A DNA stretch of 15,558 nt from Desulfuromonadaceae bacterium UBA5613 (GTDB taxonomy: Bacteria > Desulfobacterota > Desulfuromonadia > Desulfuromonadales > UBA2197). The stretch is taken from positions 31,720-47,277 of the forward strand of contig DIKR01000063.1 of assembly GCA_002424625.1 (NCBI GenBank). Reading direction: 5' to 3'. The position numbers were made by a program, and so were the translations under genes. Below the pieces are notes generated by a model. The model did not search any database. It was given only the letters and a program-made list of their open reading frames with translations, and had not been told where the DNA came from. Positions 1-7,727 of the stretch are shown piece by piece (the stretch's first letter is position 1; every line of letters begins with the position of its first letter).

Positions 1-495
1 ATACCGATGGAACCAAGAGATTATCCGGCGGTTGATCCCGGGGAGCAAGCCCTCATGGTCGATTTATCCAGAGAAGAAGTGCAGCATCGTTTGCACGGCT
101 ATCTGCAGACAGTGCCTTGGGTCGTGGGGGCTAACAATCATATGGGATCCCGTTTTACCGAGAGTCGTGAAGGGATGCAAGGGGTTTTGCAACTCCTCAA
201 TGAACAAGGACTGTTCTTTGTTGATAGTCTGACGACTGCCAATTCTGTTGCCATTGCCGAGGCGGAAAGGATGGAGATTGCCCATGCTAGGCGCGATCTC
301 TTTCTTGATAATGACTTAAGCGAAGCAGCCATCCGGCGGCAAATTCATAAATTGATCAGAATCGCCAAAGAGAAGGGGAGTGCCATCGGTATTTGTCACC
401 CTCATAACGTGACTGTCGCCGCCCTTAAACAGGAAGCCCCGAGCTTCGTTGCCGCAGGGGTGAATATGGTAGCAGTATCAACGCTGGTCCGTTAG
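1..495 (+). CDS. Divergent polysaccharide deacetylase family protein, C-terminal part
   Basis: The reading frame is open from base 1, so the 5' end lies outside the window; the in-frame ATG at 7 is internal (Ile-Pro-Met-Glu-Pro precedes it). The remaining 164 residues match the divergent polysaccharide deacetylase family (DUF610, YibQ-like). Seen are the MEP segment at the start, the family-typical NNHMGSRFT motif about a quarter of the way in, a FFVDSLT segment, and GICHPHNVT near the end. In the family these belong to a NodB-like barrel that is usually exported. The substrate is not established, and I cannot see the signal peptide because it would lie upstream. The gene ends 7 bases before the stop codon of the convergent ParA-like gene, and I see no hairpin between them. 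The family is fairly certain; an enzymatic role is not. Confidence 0.88.
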   Translation: MPMEPRDYPAVDPGEQALMVDLSREEVQHRLHGYLQTVPWVVGANNHMGSRFTESREGMQGVLQLLNEQGLFFVDSLTTANSVAIAEAERMEIAHARRDLFLDNDLSEAAIRRQIHKLIRIAKEKGSAIGICHPHNVTVAALKQEAPSFVAAGVNMVAVSTLVR

Positions 496-502
496 CACTG
501 TC

Positions 503-1330
503 TTAAAGCTCAAAAGGGTCGGCGTCACCTGCGATCTGGCCGAGACGTCGGGCTGGTTCATTGCGATAGTCTTGTAAAACCTGTCGGGCCAGTTGTGTAA
601 ACTGATTGTGCACATCGGAATGCTGTCCGTAGCTGATAATCGGATAGACTTTGCCGTCGGGGTTGGTTTGCAGTGAGTCGACTTTGGGGCTGCGAGTGAT
701 ACAGCCATCCATGCAGCGATACCCGCGGTTGATGGCATAGGCGCGTAAGAGTTGGCGCATGTCACGAAACGGACCCTCGAAACGGATGCGGGCATCGATC
801 AGACAGGGGAGGAGGCGCACAGCGCGACGCGACAGTTTGGCGCGATCGAAAAATTCATAGAGGTACTTACAGTTTTCCAGAGAAGGAAGATCTTTGACCG
901 GAACGATGACGCGGTCTGAAGTAAAGAGGGCATTGAGAGTAAAGGGATCAAGGTCAGGACGAGTGTCGATGATGACAATGCCGCTGAGCTGCGATGCCGC
1001 GAGGAGGCGGGCAAAGGAAGCGGCATCAGTCAGTAATTCCCGCACTTCAGGCAAACGCCGCGAAGAAGGGACAAACTGGACGCCGAATTGGCCAAGCTCG
1101 GTCAACTCCTGGGCCGGATCTCCGGTGAAAAGGTGTAGAATGTCTTTTTTGTTGGCGGACTCTTTACTGATGCGGAAGAGCCGGTCAACGGTAAAGTGGT
1201 TGTCAAAACTGAAGATGGTGACAGGAAGATCTTCACAAAGGGCTTTTAAGTAGATTGCAAGATTGGTGGCGACGGTTGTTTTTCCGACGCCGCCTTTTTC
1301 GCTGGAAAGTGTAATGATATAAGGGCGCAT
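503..1330 (-). CDS. Orphan ParA/MinD-family P-loop ATPase
   Basis: A 275-residue ATPase of the ParA/MinD (SIMIBI) class. The deviant Walker A motif KGGVGKTT is at residues 12-19, with the signature Lys12 and the P-loop Lys17. FSFDNHFTVD (40-49) sits where the Walker A' motif belongs, and IVIIDTRP (118-125) is Walker B. The C-terminal third has ITRSPKVDSL, resembling the IPRS..V.E segment of ParA proteins, plus a pair of cysteines (RCMDGC) just before it. The frame could extend upstream to 1366, but ATG at 1330 is preferred: GAGGAG lies six bases upstream, and a longer start would precede the mapped -10 element. There is no parB-like gene beside it and no DNA-binding domain, so it is not a standard segregation pair. 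The cargo is unknown. It is divergent from xseA and converges with the deacetylase gene. Confidence 0.85.
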   Translation of the reverse strand: MRPYIITLSSEKGGVGKTTVATNLAIYLKALCEDLPVTIFSFDNHFTVDRLFRISKESANKKDILHLFTGDPAQELTELGQFGVQFVPSSRRLPEVRELLTDAASFARLLAASQLSGIVIIDTRPDLDPFTLNALFTSDRVIVPVKDLPSLENCKYLYEFFDRAKLSRRAVRLLPCLIDARIRFEGPFRDMRQLLRAYAINRGYRCMDGCITRSPKVDSLQTNPDGKVYPIISYGQHSDVHNQFTQLARQVLQDYRNEPARRLGQIAGDADPFEL

Positions 1331-1354
1331 CGTTATCTCCTCGGGTGGATGGTT

Positions 1355-1383
1355 TTTATAGTGCAAATACGCAGAAATGTCAA
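1355..1383 (-). promoter_or_regulatory. Sigma-70-type promoter for the ParA-like gene
   Basis: Read on the minus strand, TTGACA (1383-1378) and TATAAA (1360-1355) are separated by exactly 17 bases, which is 6/6 and 5/6 to consensus. Transcription would start near 1348, giving a leader of about 18 bases that still contains the GAGGAG ribosome binding site. On the plus strand the same bases contain TATAGT (1357-1362), but I find no good -35 for it, so a promoter towards xseA is not shown. Confidence 0.7.
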
Positions 1384-1410
1384 AAAATCACGATCACAAC
1401 GGAGGCAGGG

Positions 1411-2622
1411 ATGAGTGCGGTCGATGCCATCCCGGTGTCGCGCCTGGTTGCTCTGCTGCGTGATGTTGTCGAAGAAAATTTTCTGTCGGTGTGGGTCGAG
1501 GGGGAGATCTCCAACTTCTCGATTCCGGCTTCAGGACATTACTATTTCACCTTGAAAGAGAGCGATGCCCAGTTACGCACGGTGATGTTTCGTGCGCATA
1601 ACCGCTTGCTTCGTTTTATCCCGGGAAATGGCCTGAAGGTCGTGTGTCATGGGCGGGTCTCCGTCTATCCACAACGGGGAGAATTACAATTTATCGCCGA
1701 GGGGATGGAACCGTACGGTGTTGGCGGTCTGCAGCTGGCCTTTGAACAGTTGAAAGCGCGCCTGGCGGCGGAAGGCCTCTTTGCCAGCGAAGCCAAGCGC
1801 CTCCTGCCCTCTCATCCCGAGACGATCGGCATCGTTACTTCAGCGACCGGGGCGGCTTTGCAGGATATTTTGCAGATTCTGCGCCGGCGCGGCGCTGGTG
1901 TTCGCATCGTGCTGGCCCCGGTCCGGGTACAAGGGGAGGGTGCGGCGACGGAGATTGCCCAGGCGATCAGCGATCTTAACCGTCACGGCCAGGCCGATGT
2001 TTTGATTGTCGGCCGGGGCGGCGGAAGCCTTGAAGATCTCTGGGCGTTTAATGAGGAGATTGTTGCCCGCGCCATCCGCGCTTCCCTAATTCCGGTGATC
2101 TCTGCTGTTGGCCACGAAACCGATACGACGATTGCCGATTTTGCTGCGGATCTTCGAGCCCCGACGCCGAGCGCGGCAGCAGAACTTGTCGCCCGGGGAC
2201 GCCTGGAGCGGGAGGTGCACCTTGATCACCTCTGCACCCGCCTTGCCGCCCGCATCGATTCCCGTCTGCGCTTTGCCCGGGAGATCGTCGAAGGTTTGGC
2301 GCGCCGCTTACGTTCTCCCCTTGTTGCTGTGGCGCAACAGCGGCTGCTTCTCGAGCAACTGGAAAATCGTCTCGACAGCGGAATGGTGCGTCGCCTGCAG
2401 CGGCAACGCGATCATCTGCATGGCATCCTCGGCCGCCTCCATCTCCTTTCCCCCTTTGCCACCGTCGCTCGCGGCTATGCGATCGTCACCAAAAGTGACG
2501 GATCGGTGTTGCGTGATGCGATGACGGTCCAGCGCGGTGAGCGGATTTATCTCCAACTGCAACAGGGCAAACTCACGGCGACCATCGAAAGAATCGAAGC
2601 GGATAAGGAACAAAAGTGCTGA
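1411..2622 (+). CDS. xseA: Exodeoxyribonuclease VII large subunit
   Basis: The catalytic subunit of exonuclease VII, which degrades single-stranded DNA from both ends in repair and recombination, together with several copies of XseB. The protein has 403 residues, within the family range. It begins with the OB-fold domain (VSRLVALLRDVVEENF, then VWVEGEISNF and GHYYFTLK). The catalytic domain follows with IGIVTSATGAALQDI, GRGGGSLEDLWAFN, GHETDTTIADF and DLRAPTPSAAAE, all family hallmarks. The C-terminal part is the helical region that binds the small subunit. The frame is open from 1345, but ATG at 1411 is chosen because GGAGG lies just upstream and MSAVDAIPVSRL fits the family's N-terminus. 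The stop overlaps the next gene's GTG start by 7 bases. It is the first gene of the xseA-dxs operon. Confidence 0.97.
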   Translation: MSAVDAIPVSRLVALLRDVVEENFLSVWVEGEISNFSIPASGHYYFTLKESDAQLRTVMFRAHNRLLRFIPGNGLKVVCHGRVSVYPQRGELQFIAEGMEPYGVGGLQLAFEQLKARLAAEGLFASEAKRLLPSHPETIGIVTSATGAALQDILQILRRRGAGVRIVLAPVRVQGEGAATEIAQAISDLNRHGQADVLIVGRGGGSLEDLWAFNEEIVARAIRASLIPVISAVGHETDTTIADFAADLRAPTPSAAAELVARGRLEREVHLDHLCTRLAARIDSRLRFAREIVEGLARRLRSPLVAVAQQRLLLEQLENRLDSGMVRRLQRQRDHLHGILGRLHLLSPFATVARGYAIVTKSDGSVLRDAMTVQRGERIYLQLQQGKLTATIERIEADKEQKC

Positions 2623-3476
2623 AAATTTTCCTTTGTTTCATCATGCTCATCATGCTCTGTACCGGAGTAGAAGCTGACTTTACCCTGGGAACAGAGACTC
2701 TTCCCCCCGGCGGTGTTGCGTTCCTGTGTTGGCAGGGGCCGGAGACTCCGCATGATTTGTTACAGGTGACATTTTCCGGTGCAGTCCAGCCTCTTTTCCG
2801 ACGCGACAATCGTCCCTGCGCTCTGGTCGGTGTCGATCTCGATCAAGCGCCGGGGCTATGGCCCTTAACGGTTGAGTCGGTTGCGCCATCCGGAACCAGA
2901 CACCTGGTTCATCTCTCCTTGCGCATTGAAGGGGTTGAACGTCCGGCCCAGAAGTTGACCCTGCCCAGGCAGATGGTCACGCCGACAGAAACAAAGATTG
3001 TGAAACAGATCGCAAAGGATCGCAAACGTCTCGATCAAGTCTTCAAGCGCCGCCAACCGGTTCATTTCTCCCCGCCGTTCCTCCGCCCGGTTGACGGCGA
3101 GGTGATCAGTACTTTCGGCCTGCGGCGGATTTTGAATGGAATCCCCAAATCCCCGCACAATGGCGTCGATTTTCGTGGCGCAGCCGGCACCCCGATCAAA
3201 GCCATGGCGCGCGGTGAGGTGGCCTTGGCCGATGACTTGTATTACACCGGAAAGACCGTTATCCTCGATCATGGCGGCGGTCTCTTCTCTCTGTACGCCC
3301 ATCTGGAGACTCTAACGGTCACGCCAGGAGAAATGGTTGCACCAGGCAAAAGGATTGGAACGATCGGTTCGACCGGTCGCTCGACCGGGCCGCACCTGCA
3401 TATGGGGACGCGTCTCGGCAAAGCCCGCATCGACCCTCTCGCTCTGCTCGCACTCTTTGCGGATGAAAAGCGTTGA
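2616..3476 (+). CDS. Secreted M23-family (LytM) peptidase
   Basis: A 286-residue exported metallopeptidase expected to cut peptide cross-links in peptidoglycan in the periplasm. Residues 1-20 form a signal peptide (basic start, hydrophobic core FLCFIMLIMLCTG). A beta-rich N-terminal domain follows, then the LytM domain at about 155-280. All expected metal and catalytic residues are present: His181 and Asp185 (HNGVDF), His229 (YAHL), and His260/His262 (GPHLHMG). It is therefore probably an active enzyme rather than a degenerate LytM activator. The start is GTG, with AAGGAA five bases upstream, and overlaps the end of xseA by 7 bases, suggesting translational coupling. Its position between the two exonuclease VII subunit genes is the odd point. 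A cell-wall role is inferred from the family only. Confidence 0.9.
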   Translation: MLKIFLCFIMLIMLCTGVEADFTLGTETLPPGGVAFLCWQGPETPHDLLQVTFSGAVQPLFRRDNRPCALVGVDLDQAPGLWPLTVESVAPSGTRHLVHLSLRIEGVERPAQKLTLPRQMVTPTETKIVKQIAKDRKRLDQVFKRRQPVHFSPPFLRPVDGEVISTFGLRRILNGIPKSPHNGVDFRGAAGTPIKAMARGEVALADDLYYTGKTVILDHGGGLFSLYAHLETLTVTPGEMVAPGKRIGTIGSTGRSTGPHLHMGTRLGKARIDPLALLALFADEKR

Positions 3477-3523
3477 CTCTGCGCTAGCGGTAACCGGATA
3501 ATCGTTGATTAAAGGATCAAGCT

Positions 3524-3748
3524 ATGTCGGAAAAAAAGTTTGAGGAGACCCTGGCTGCTCTCGAAGCCGCGGTAGAACAGCTGGAAAGCGGTGATTTGAG
3601 CCTGGAAGAAGCACTCCTTTGTTACGAAAAAGGGGTCAAAAATGCACTTCTTTGTCGAAAACGTTTACAGAGTGTGGAGAGTAAGGTAGAAATCCTTCTC
3701 AAAGAGCGCGGCGGTGCATTGCGCACCGAAGCTGCGGATGAACTGTAG
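3524..3748 (+). CDS. xseB: Exodeoxyribonuclease VII small subunit
   Basis: This 74-residue protein is the small, non-catalytic subunit of exonuclease VII; several copies bind one XseA. The sequence is a typical helical hairpin: KKFEETLAALEAAVEQLESGDLSLEEAL is the family signature, followed by CYEKGVKNALLCRKRLQSVE, and it is rich in Glu, Leu and Lys. The length is normal for the family. ATG at 3524 is preceded by AAAGGAT at a suitable distance. It is separated from the M23 gene by 47 bases and from ispA by 20, all on one strand, so it is almost certainly co-transcribed with xseA despite the peptidase gene between them. Confidence 0.96.
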   Translation: MSEKKFEETLAALEAAVEQLESGDLSLEEALLCYEKGVKNALLCRKRLQSVESKVEILLKERGGALRTEAADEL

Positions 3749-3768
3749 TTGGAGAATCTTGGAGAAGT

Positions 3769-4662
3769 ATGTTGAATCTAGAAACCTATATCAGTGAACG
3801 GGTGACACAGATAGACTCGGCACTCGATCGCTTTCTTCCGATGGGCGAACGTCTTCCGGCCTCCCTGCACCAGGCCATGCGTTATTCGGTCTTTGCCGGC
3901 GGTAAGCGGATTCGGCCTTTACTGATGATTGCAGCCTGTGAAGCTGTTGGCGGCAGCATCAAAAGTGTCCTGCCTGCAGCTTGTGCCATGGAGATGATCC
4001 ATACCTATTCCCTTATCCATGACGATCTGCCAGCGATGGACGATGACGATTATCGCCGTGGGCGGTTGACCAATCACAAAGTCTTCGGCGAGGCGACAGC
4101 CATTCTCGCCGGCGATGCCCTGCTGACCCAGGCTTTCATTCTCCTGGCCGGAGCCGATCCTGACAGTGGCAGCAGTGCTGCCGATAAACTGCGGGTGCTG
4201 CAAATTATTGCAACGGCTGCCGGTTCACTCGGCATGGTCGGCGGGCAGGTTGTTGACATGGAATCGGAGACAAAGTCCGTTGAGTTGCCGATTATTGAAT
4301 ATATTCACACGCACAAGACCGGCGCCTTGATCCTTGCCGCCCTCCAGACCGGCGCCATCCTCGGCAATGCCGATAATCAGGCATTTGCGGCGCTGACCCG
4401 CTATGGTGAGTGTGCCGGTCTCGCCTTCCAGATTGCCGATGATATTCTTGACATTGTTGGTGACCAGTCTTTGCTCGGCAAGGATGTTGGCAGTGATGTG
4501 CATCGCGGCAAGGCGACCTATCCGGCTCTCATCGGGTTAGCGGAGTCGCGGCGCCGCGCTGAAGAGTTGCGGGATATGGCCATTGACGCTCTTGCTCCCT
4601 TGGGGAGCGAAGCGGAACCATTGCGGGCACTTGTTTCTTTTATAGTCGATCGTTCGCGTTAG
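3769..4662 (+). CDS. ispA: Farnesyl diphosphate synthase, (2E,6E)-type short-chain prenyltransferase
   Basis: Condenses dimethylallyl or geranyl diphosphate with isopentenyl diphosphate to make farnesyl diphosphate, the precursor of quinone side chains and the undecaprenyl carrier. The 297-residue length is normal. GGKRIRPLL (44-52) is the substrate-binding segment. The first Asp-rich motif is DDLPAMDDDDYRRGR (from Asp85), preceded by YSLIH as in bacterial FPP synthases. GDALLTQAF, GGQVVDM and HTHKTGALI follow, and the second Asp-rich motif is DDILD (224-228), then GKDVGSD. ATG at 3769 has GGAGAAG directly upstream. It lies 20 bases after xseB and 15 before dxs, so early and middle isoprenoid steps are produced together. 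A geranylgeranyl product cannot be excluded from sequence alone. Confidence 0.95.
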   Translation: MLNLETYISERVTQIDSALDRFLPMGERLPASLHQAMRYSVFAGGKRIRPLLMIAACEAVGGSIKSVLPAACAMEMIHTYSLIHDDLPAMDDDDYRRGRLTNHKVFGEATAILAGDALLTQAFILLAGADPDSGSSAADKLRVLQIIATAAGSLGMVGGQVVDMESETKSVELPIIEYIHTHKTGALILAALQTGAILGNADNQAFAALTRYGECAGLAFQIADDILDIVGDQSLLGKDVGSDVHRGKATYPALIGLAESRRRAEELRDMAIDALAPLGSEAEPLRALVSFIVDRSR

Positions 4663-4677
4663 CAGGAGCATATATAG

Positions 4678-6564
4678 ATGAAAATTCTGCAGAAATTGCA
4701 ATCCCCGGCAGACCTCAAGGAATTGAGTATTTCCGAATTGGAAACCCTCGCCGATGAGTTGCGGGAAACGATTATCGCCACAGTAGCGACCAATGGCGGG
4801 CACCTTGCCAGCTCTCTTGGCGTGGTTGAGTTGACGATCGCCCTGCACCGAGTTCTCGATTCGCCGCAGGATAAGATCGTCTGGGACGTTGGCCACCAGG
4901 TTTACGCGCATAAATTACTCACCGGCCGGTTGGCAGAGTTCCCGACTTTGCGGCAACTCGACGGCTTGAGCGGTTTTCCCAAGCGCCATGAAAGTCCGCA
5001 CGACGTCTTTGATGTCGGCCATTCCGGCACCTCGATCTCCGCAGCTCTCGGCATGGCGGCGGCGCGCGATACCCTTGGCGGCACCGAAAAGATTGTCGCG
5101 GTGATTGGCGACGGTTCCTTGACCGGCGGCATCGCTTTTGAGGGGCTCAATCATGCCGGTCACCTCAAACGTGATCTCATCGTGATTTTAAATGACAATG
5201 AGATGTCGATCTCCGCCAACGTTGGAGCTCTGTCCGACTTTCTCAATCGTAAAATGACCTCGGATCTGGTTGTTCGCCTTAAGCGCGAAACGGAAAGTTT
5301 CCTTGGCGGTCTCCCCCGGTTCGGTCGCGAACTCCTGCAGATTGCCCGGCGCGCTGAAGATTCGATCAAGGGTTTTCTGACCCCGGGGATGCTCTTTGAA
5401 TCCTTCGGTTTCAACTACGTCGGCCCGATCGACGGCCACCGCCTCGATCTGTTGTGTGAAATGTTACAGAACGTCAAGAAGATGAGCGGTCCGGTCCTGG
5501 TCCATGTCGTCACCCGCAAAGGCAAGGGCTACCCCCCGGCAGAAGAAAATCCGTCTCTGTTCCACGGGGTCGGGCCCTTTAATCCGGTGACCGGCGAAGT
5601 GCAAACCGGGAAGGGGGGGGCGGCGAGTTATACCGCCACCTTCGGTCGAATGATGGTTGAGCTTGCCCAAAAAGATCCTTCCATCGTTGCGATTACAGCG
5701 GCGATGTGTGAAGGAACCGGACTCAATGATTTTGCCGCCGGTTTTCCTGATCGTTTCTTTGATGTCGGTATCGCTGAACAGCACGCTGTCACCTTTGCCG
5801 CCGGGCTGGCAAATGGTGGTCTCAAGCCCGTCGTTGCTCTTTATTCAACTTTTTTACAGCGGGCTTACGATAACGTCCTCCACGATGTCGCGCTACAAAA
5901 CCTTCCCGTTGTCTTTGCCCTGGATCGTGGCGGTCTGGTTGGCGCCGATGGCCCGACGCATCACGGTCTCTTTGATTTCTCCTATCTGCGTCATATCCCC
6001 AACATGGTGGTCATGGCACCGCGTAACGAAGAGGAGTTGCGGCGGGCTCTGGTTACCGGTTTAGCTTATCAAGGACCCTTTGCTTTCCGTTATCCGCGCG
6101 GCAATGGTTTCGGCGTCCCGCTGTCGACTGATCCGCAACCGCTGGAAATCGGCAAGGGCGAAAAATTACGTAGTGGCAAAGACGGGGTTATCTTTGCTAT
6201 AGGGACGGCGGTCGCAGATGCGTTGACGGCTGCAGTGATTTTAAGTGCGGAAGGTTTGGAATTGTCAGTGGTCGATTCCCGTTTTGTCAAACCACTCGAC
6301 CTCGAACTGATAATGAAAGAAGCGGCCGCGCATGGTTTTGTTGTGACTGTTGAAGAACATGTTCTCATGGGCGGCTTCGGTTCGGCGGTCACAGAGGCAT
6401 TGACGCAGTCGGAATTACAGGTACCGCTTCTGATGATCGGCCTGCCTGATCTCTTTATCGAGCAGGGGACACAAGCCGAGCTTAAGGCCCGTTACCGCAT
6501 TGACAGTGAAGGAATTGTCTCTTTGATTCGGGATTTTATAGCTAAGAATGAAGGAATATTCTGA
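4678..6564 (+). CDS. dxs: 1-deoxy-D-xylulose-5-phosphate synthase
   Basis: The first enzyme of the MEP pathway: a thiamine diphosphate-dependent transketolase-like enzyme that makes DXP from pyruvate and glyceraldehyde 3-phosphate in the cytoplasm. The protein has 628 residues, the usual length. GGHLASSLGVVELT (from 40) and DVGHQVYAHKLLTGR (from 70) are family motifs. GDGSLTGG (144-151) with NDNEMSI (172-178) forms the cofactor and magnesium site. GIAEQHAVTFAAG carries the catalytic Glu367 and His369. LDRGGLVGADGPTHHG and FRYPRG follow, and the C-terminal transketolase domain has VEEHVLMGGFGSAV. ATG at 4678 has AGGAG ten bases upstream. It is the last gene of the operon and is followed by a strong hairpin terminator. 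Confidence 0.97.
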   Translation: MKILQKLQSPADLKELSISELETLADELRETIIATVATNGGHLASSLGVVELTIALHRVLDSPQDKIVWDVGHQVYAHKLLTGRLAEFPTLRQLDGLSGFPKRHESPHDVFDVGHSGTSISAALGMAAARDTLGGTEKIVAVIGDGSLTGGIAFEGLNHAGHLKRDLIVILNDNEMSISANVGALSDFLNRKMTSDLVVRLKRETESFLGGLPRFGRELLQIARRAEDSIKGFLTPGMLFESFGFNYVGPIDGHRLDLLCEMLQNVKKMSGPVLVHVVTRKGKGYPPAEENPSLFHGVGPFNPVTGEVQTGKGGAASYTATFGRMMVELAQKDPSIVAITAAMCEGTGLNDFAAGFPDRFFDVGIAEQHAVTFAAGLANGGLKPVVALYSTFLQRAYDNVLHDVALQNLPVVFALDRGGLVGADGPTHHGLFDFSYLRHIPNMVVMAPRNEEELRRALVTGLAYQGPFAFRYPRGNGFGVPLSTDPQPLEIGKGEKLRSGKDGVIFAIGTAVADALTAAVILSAEGLELSVVDSRFVKPLDLELIMKEAAAHGFVVTVEEHVLMGGFGSAVTEALTQSELQVPLLMIGLPDLFIEQGTQAELKARYRIDSEGIVSLIRDFIAKNEGIF

Positions 6565-6596
6565 AGGGTTGCGGGACGATAAATCCATGTAAAGAC

Positions 6597-6630
6597 AAAA
6601 GGCCTTGGGACATAAGTCGCAAGGCCTTTT
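6597..6630 (+). terminator. Bidirectional intrinsic terminator between dxs and the receiver-GAF gene
   Basis: AAAAGGCCTTG (6597-6607) and CAAGGCCTTTT (6620-6630) pair perfectly over 11 bases around a 12-base loop. The stem ends in T on the plus strand and in T on the minus strand as well, because its base is A/T. It lies 33 bases after dxs and one base after the stop of the oppositely oriented receiver-GAF gene, so it can end both convergent transcripts. Confidence 0.85.
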
Positions 6631-6631
6631 G

Positions 6632-7627
6632 CTATCCGTTGAGGGTAGGGGCCTTGCCCCGCTTGTATTGATGAATAATTCCTGCTTTTTCCAGGGCGAG
6701 GGTGGCATGATGGGCGAGTTGAATGGCAAAGTGTAAATCGTGTTCATTGAATGCCGGGCGATCTACTGCGCCGGACAGGATCAAGGTGCCGACAAGGCGG
6801 TCGCGCATGCGTAACGGTGAGACGATGAGCCCTGGTTCAGCAAAGAAATGATTCCGTTCTTCATCCGTTTCCATAGCACGAATGCGGGGGGGATACTCGG
6901 CAATGATCATCAGTGGTTTATCTCGGCGGGCGATTTCACTGACAAGACCAGCGGGGATGCCACTGGCGTACTTGCGACAAATCTCTTCGTTGATCCCTTC
7001 ACCGACTTTGAGACGCAAAATTGTTGCAGAGCGATCACATAGAATGATACAGCCGCGGCTGGCACCGGTCTCGCGCATGGCCGAGGAAACGAGTTCGGTC
7101 AGCAGATCTTCAATTTCGTCTTTATCGGCCAACCGTTCAATCGAATCGTTCAAAGCCTTCATCATCTTCAGCGATGACTGCAAAGAGCGGATGTGTTCTT
7201 CCAGTTCGGTCAGCAGAAGTTTATTCTGGCCACGCAGACGGATGTGGCTGAGCGCGCGATCAACGGCATTATAAAGGACTTCGCCGGTATCGATCGGCCG
7301 GACAATAAAATCGTAGGCGCCGAGCCGCAAGGCTTGCATCAAGTTATAGGAGGAGGCATTGTGCGTGAGTAAAATAACCTCAATTTCCGGATTCGCTTCC
7401 TTGGCGATTTTAAGGAGAAAAAGCCCGCTCTTGGCCGGCAGCTCCGTTTCGGTAAGGATCAGACTCACCCCTTCCGTCGCCAGTCGCTGCATGGCATCTT
7501 CGCAGGTGGCCGCTGGAATGACATAGTAACCTTTATCGGCAAGTAGTTGCTGCACGACCAATCGTCGTGGTTCAATGTCATCAACCAGCAGGATTTTTTC
7601 AACAGTCGAGATTTGTCCACCGCTCAT
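6632..7627 (-). CDS. Receiver-GAF protein with an altered phospho-acceptor site
   Basis: A 331-residue cytoplasmic signalling protein. Residues 11-125 are a CheY-like receiver, about 137-172 a probable coiled coil (LLLTELEEHIRSLQSSLKMM), and about 173-320 a GAF domain. There is no DNA-binding, cyclase or kinase output domain. In the receiver the acidic pair Asp16-Asp17 and Thr88 are kept. The phospho-acceptor position in LILTETELP is Glu60 (codon 7450-7448, GAA), and the usual Lys of the KP pair is Arg110 (RP). It may thus be phosphorylation-independent or held in an active-like state; that is inference. The frame runs up to 7660, but ATG at 7627 is chosen because GGAGGG lies eight bases upstream and the -10 element is just beyond. 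The GAF ligand is unknown. It is divergent from tmcAL. Confidence 0.88.
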   Translation of the reverse strand: MSGGQISTVEKILLVDDIEPRRLVVQQLLADKGYYVIPAATCEDAMQRLATEGVSLILTETELPAKSGLFLLKIAKEANPEIEVILLTHNASSYNLMQALRLGAYDFIVRPIDTGEVLYNAVDRALSHIRLRGQNKLLLTELEEHIRSLQSSLKMMKALNDSIERLADKDEIEDLLTELVSSAMRETGASRGCIILCDRSATILRLKVGEGINEEICRKYASGIPAGLVSEIARRDKPLMIIAEYPPRIRAMETDEERNHFFAEPGLIVSPLRMRDRLVGTLILSGAVDRPAFNEHDLHFAIQLAHHATLALEKAGIIHQYKRGKAPTLNG

Positions 7628-7655
7628 ATACAAGACCCTCCACAAATGGTATGCA

Positions 7656-7664
7656 ATCATAGCA
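7656..7664 (-). promoter_or_regulatory. Possible extended -10 promoter for the receiver-GAF gene
   Basis: On the minus strand TGC (7664-7662) directly precedes TATGAT (7661-7656), an extended -10 pattern. Transcription would begin near 7649, leaving a leader of about 22 bases that includes the GGAGGG ribosome binding site. Only a poor -35 (TTCGCC) is found 17 bases upstream, so the call depends on the -10 alone. Confidence 0.4.
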
Positions 7665-7727
7665 TGCTCGTTTATCCCGGCGAAATATAAATTTATCAGG
7701 AAAACTCGTATCTATGCAGAAAGTCAT

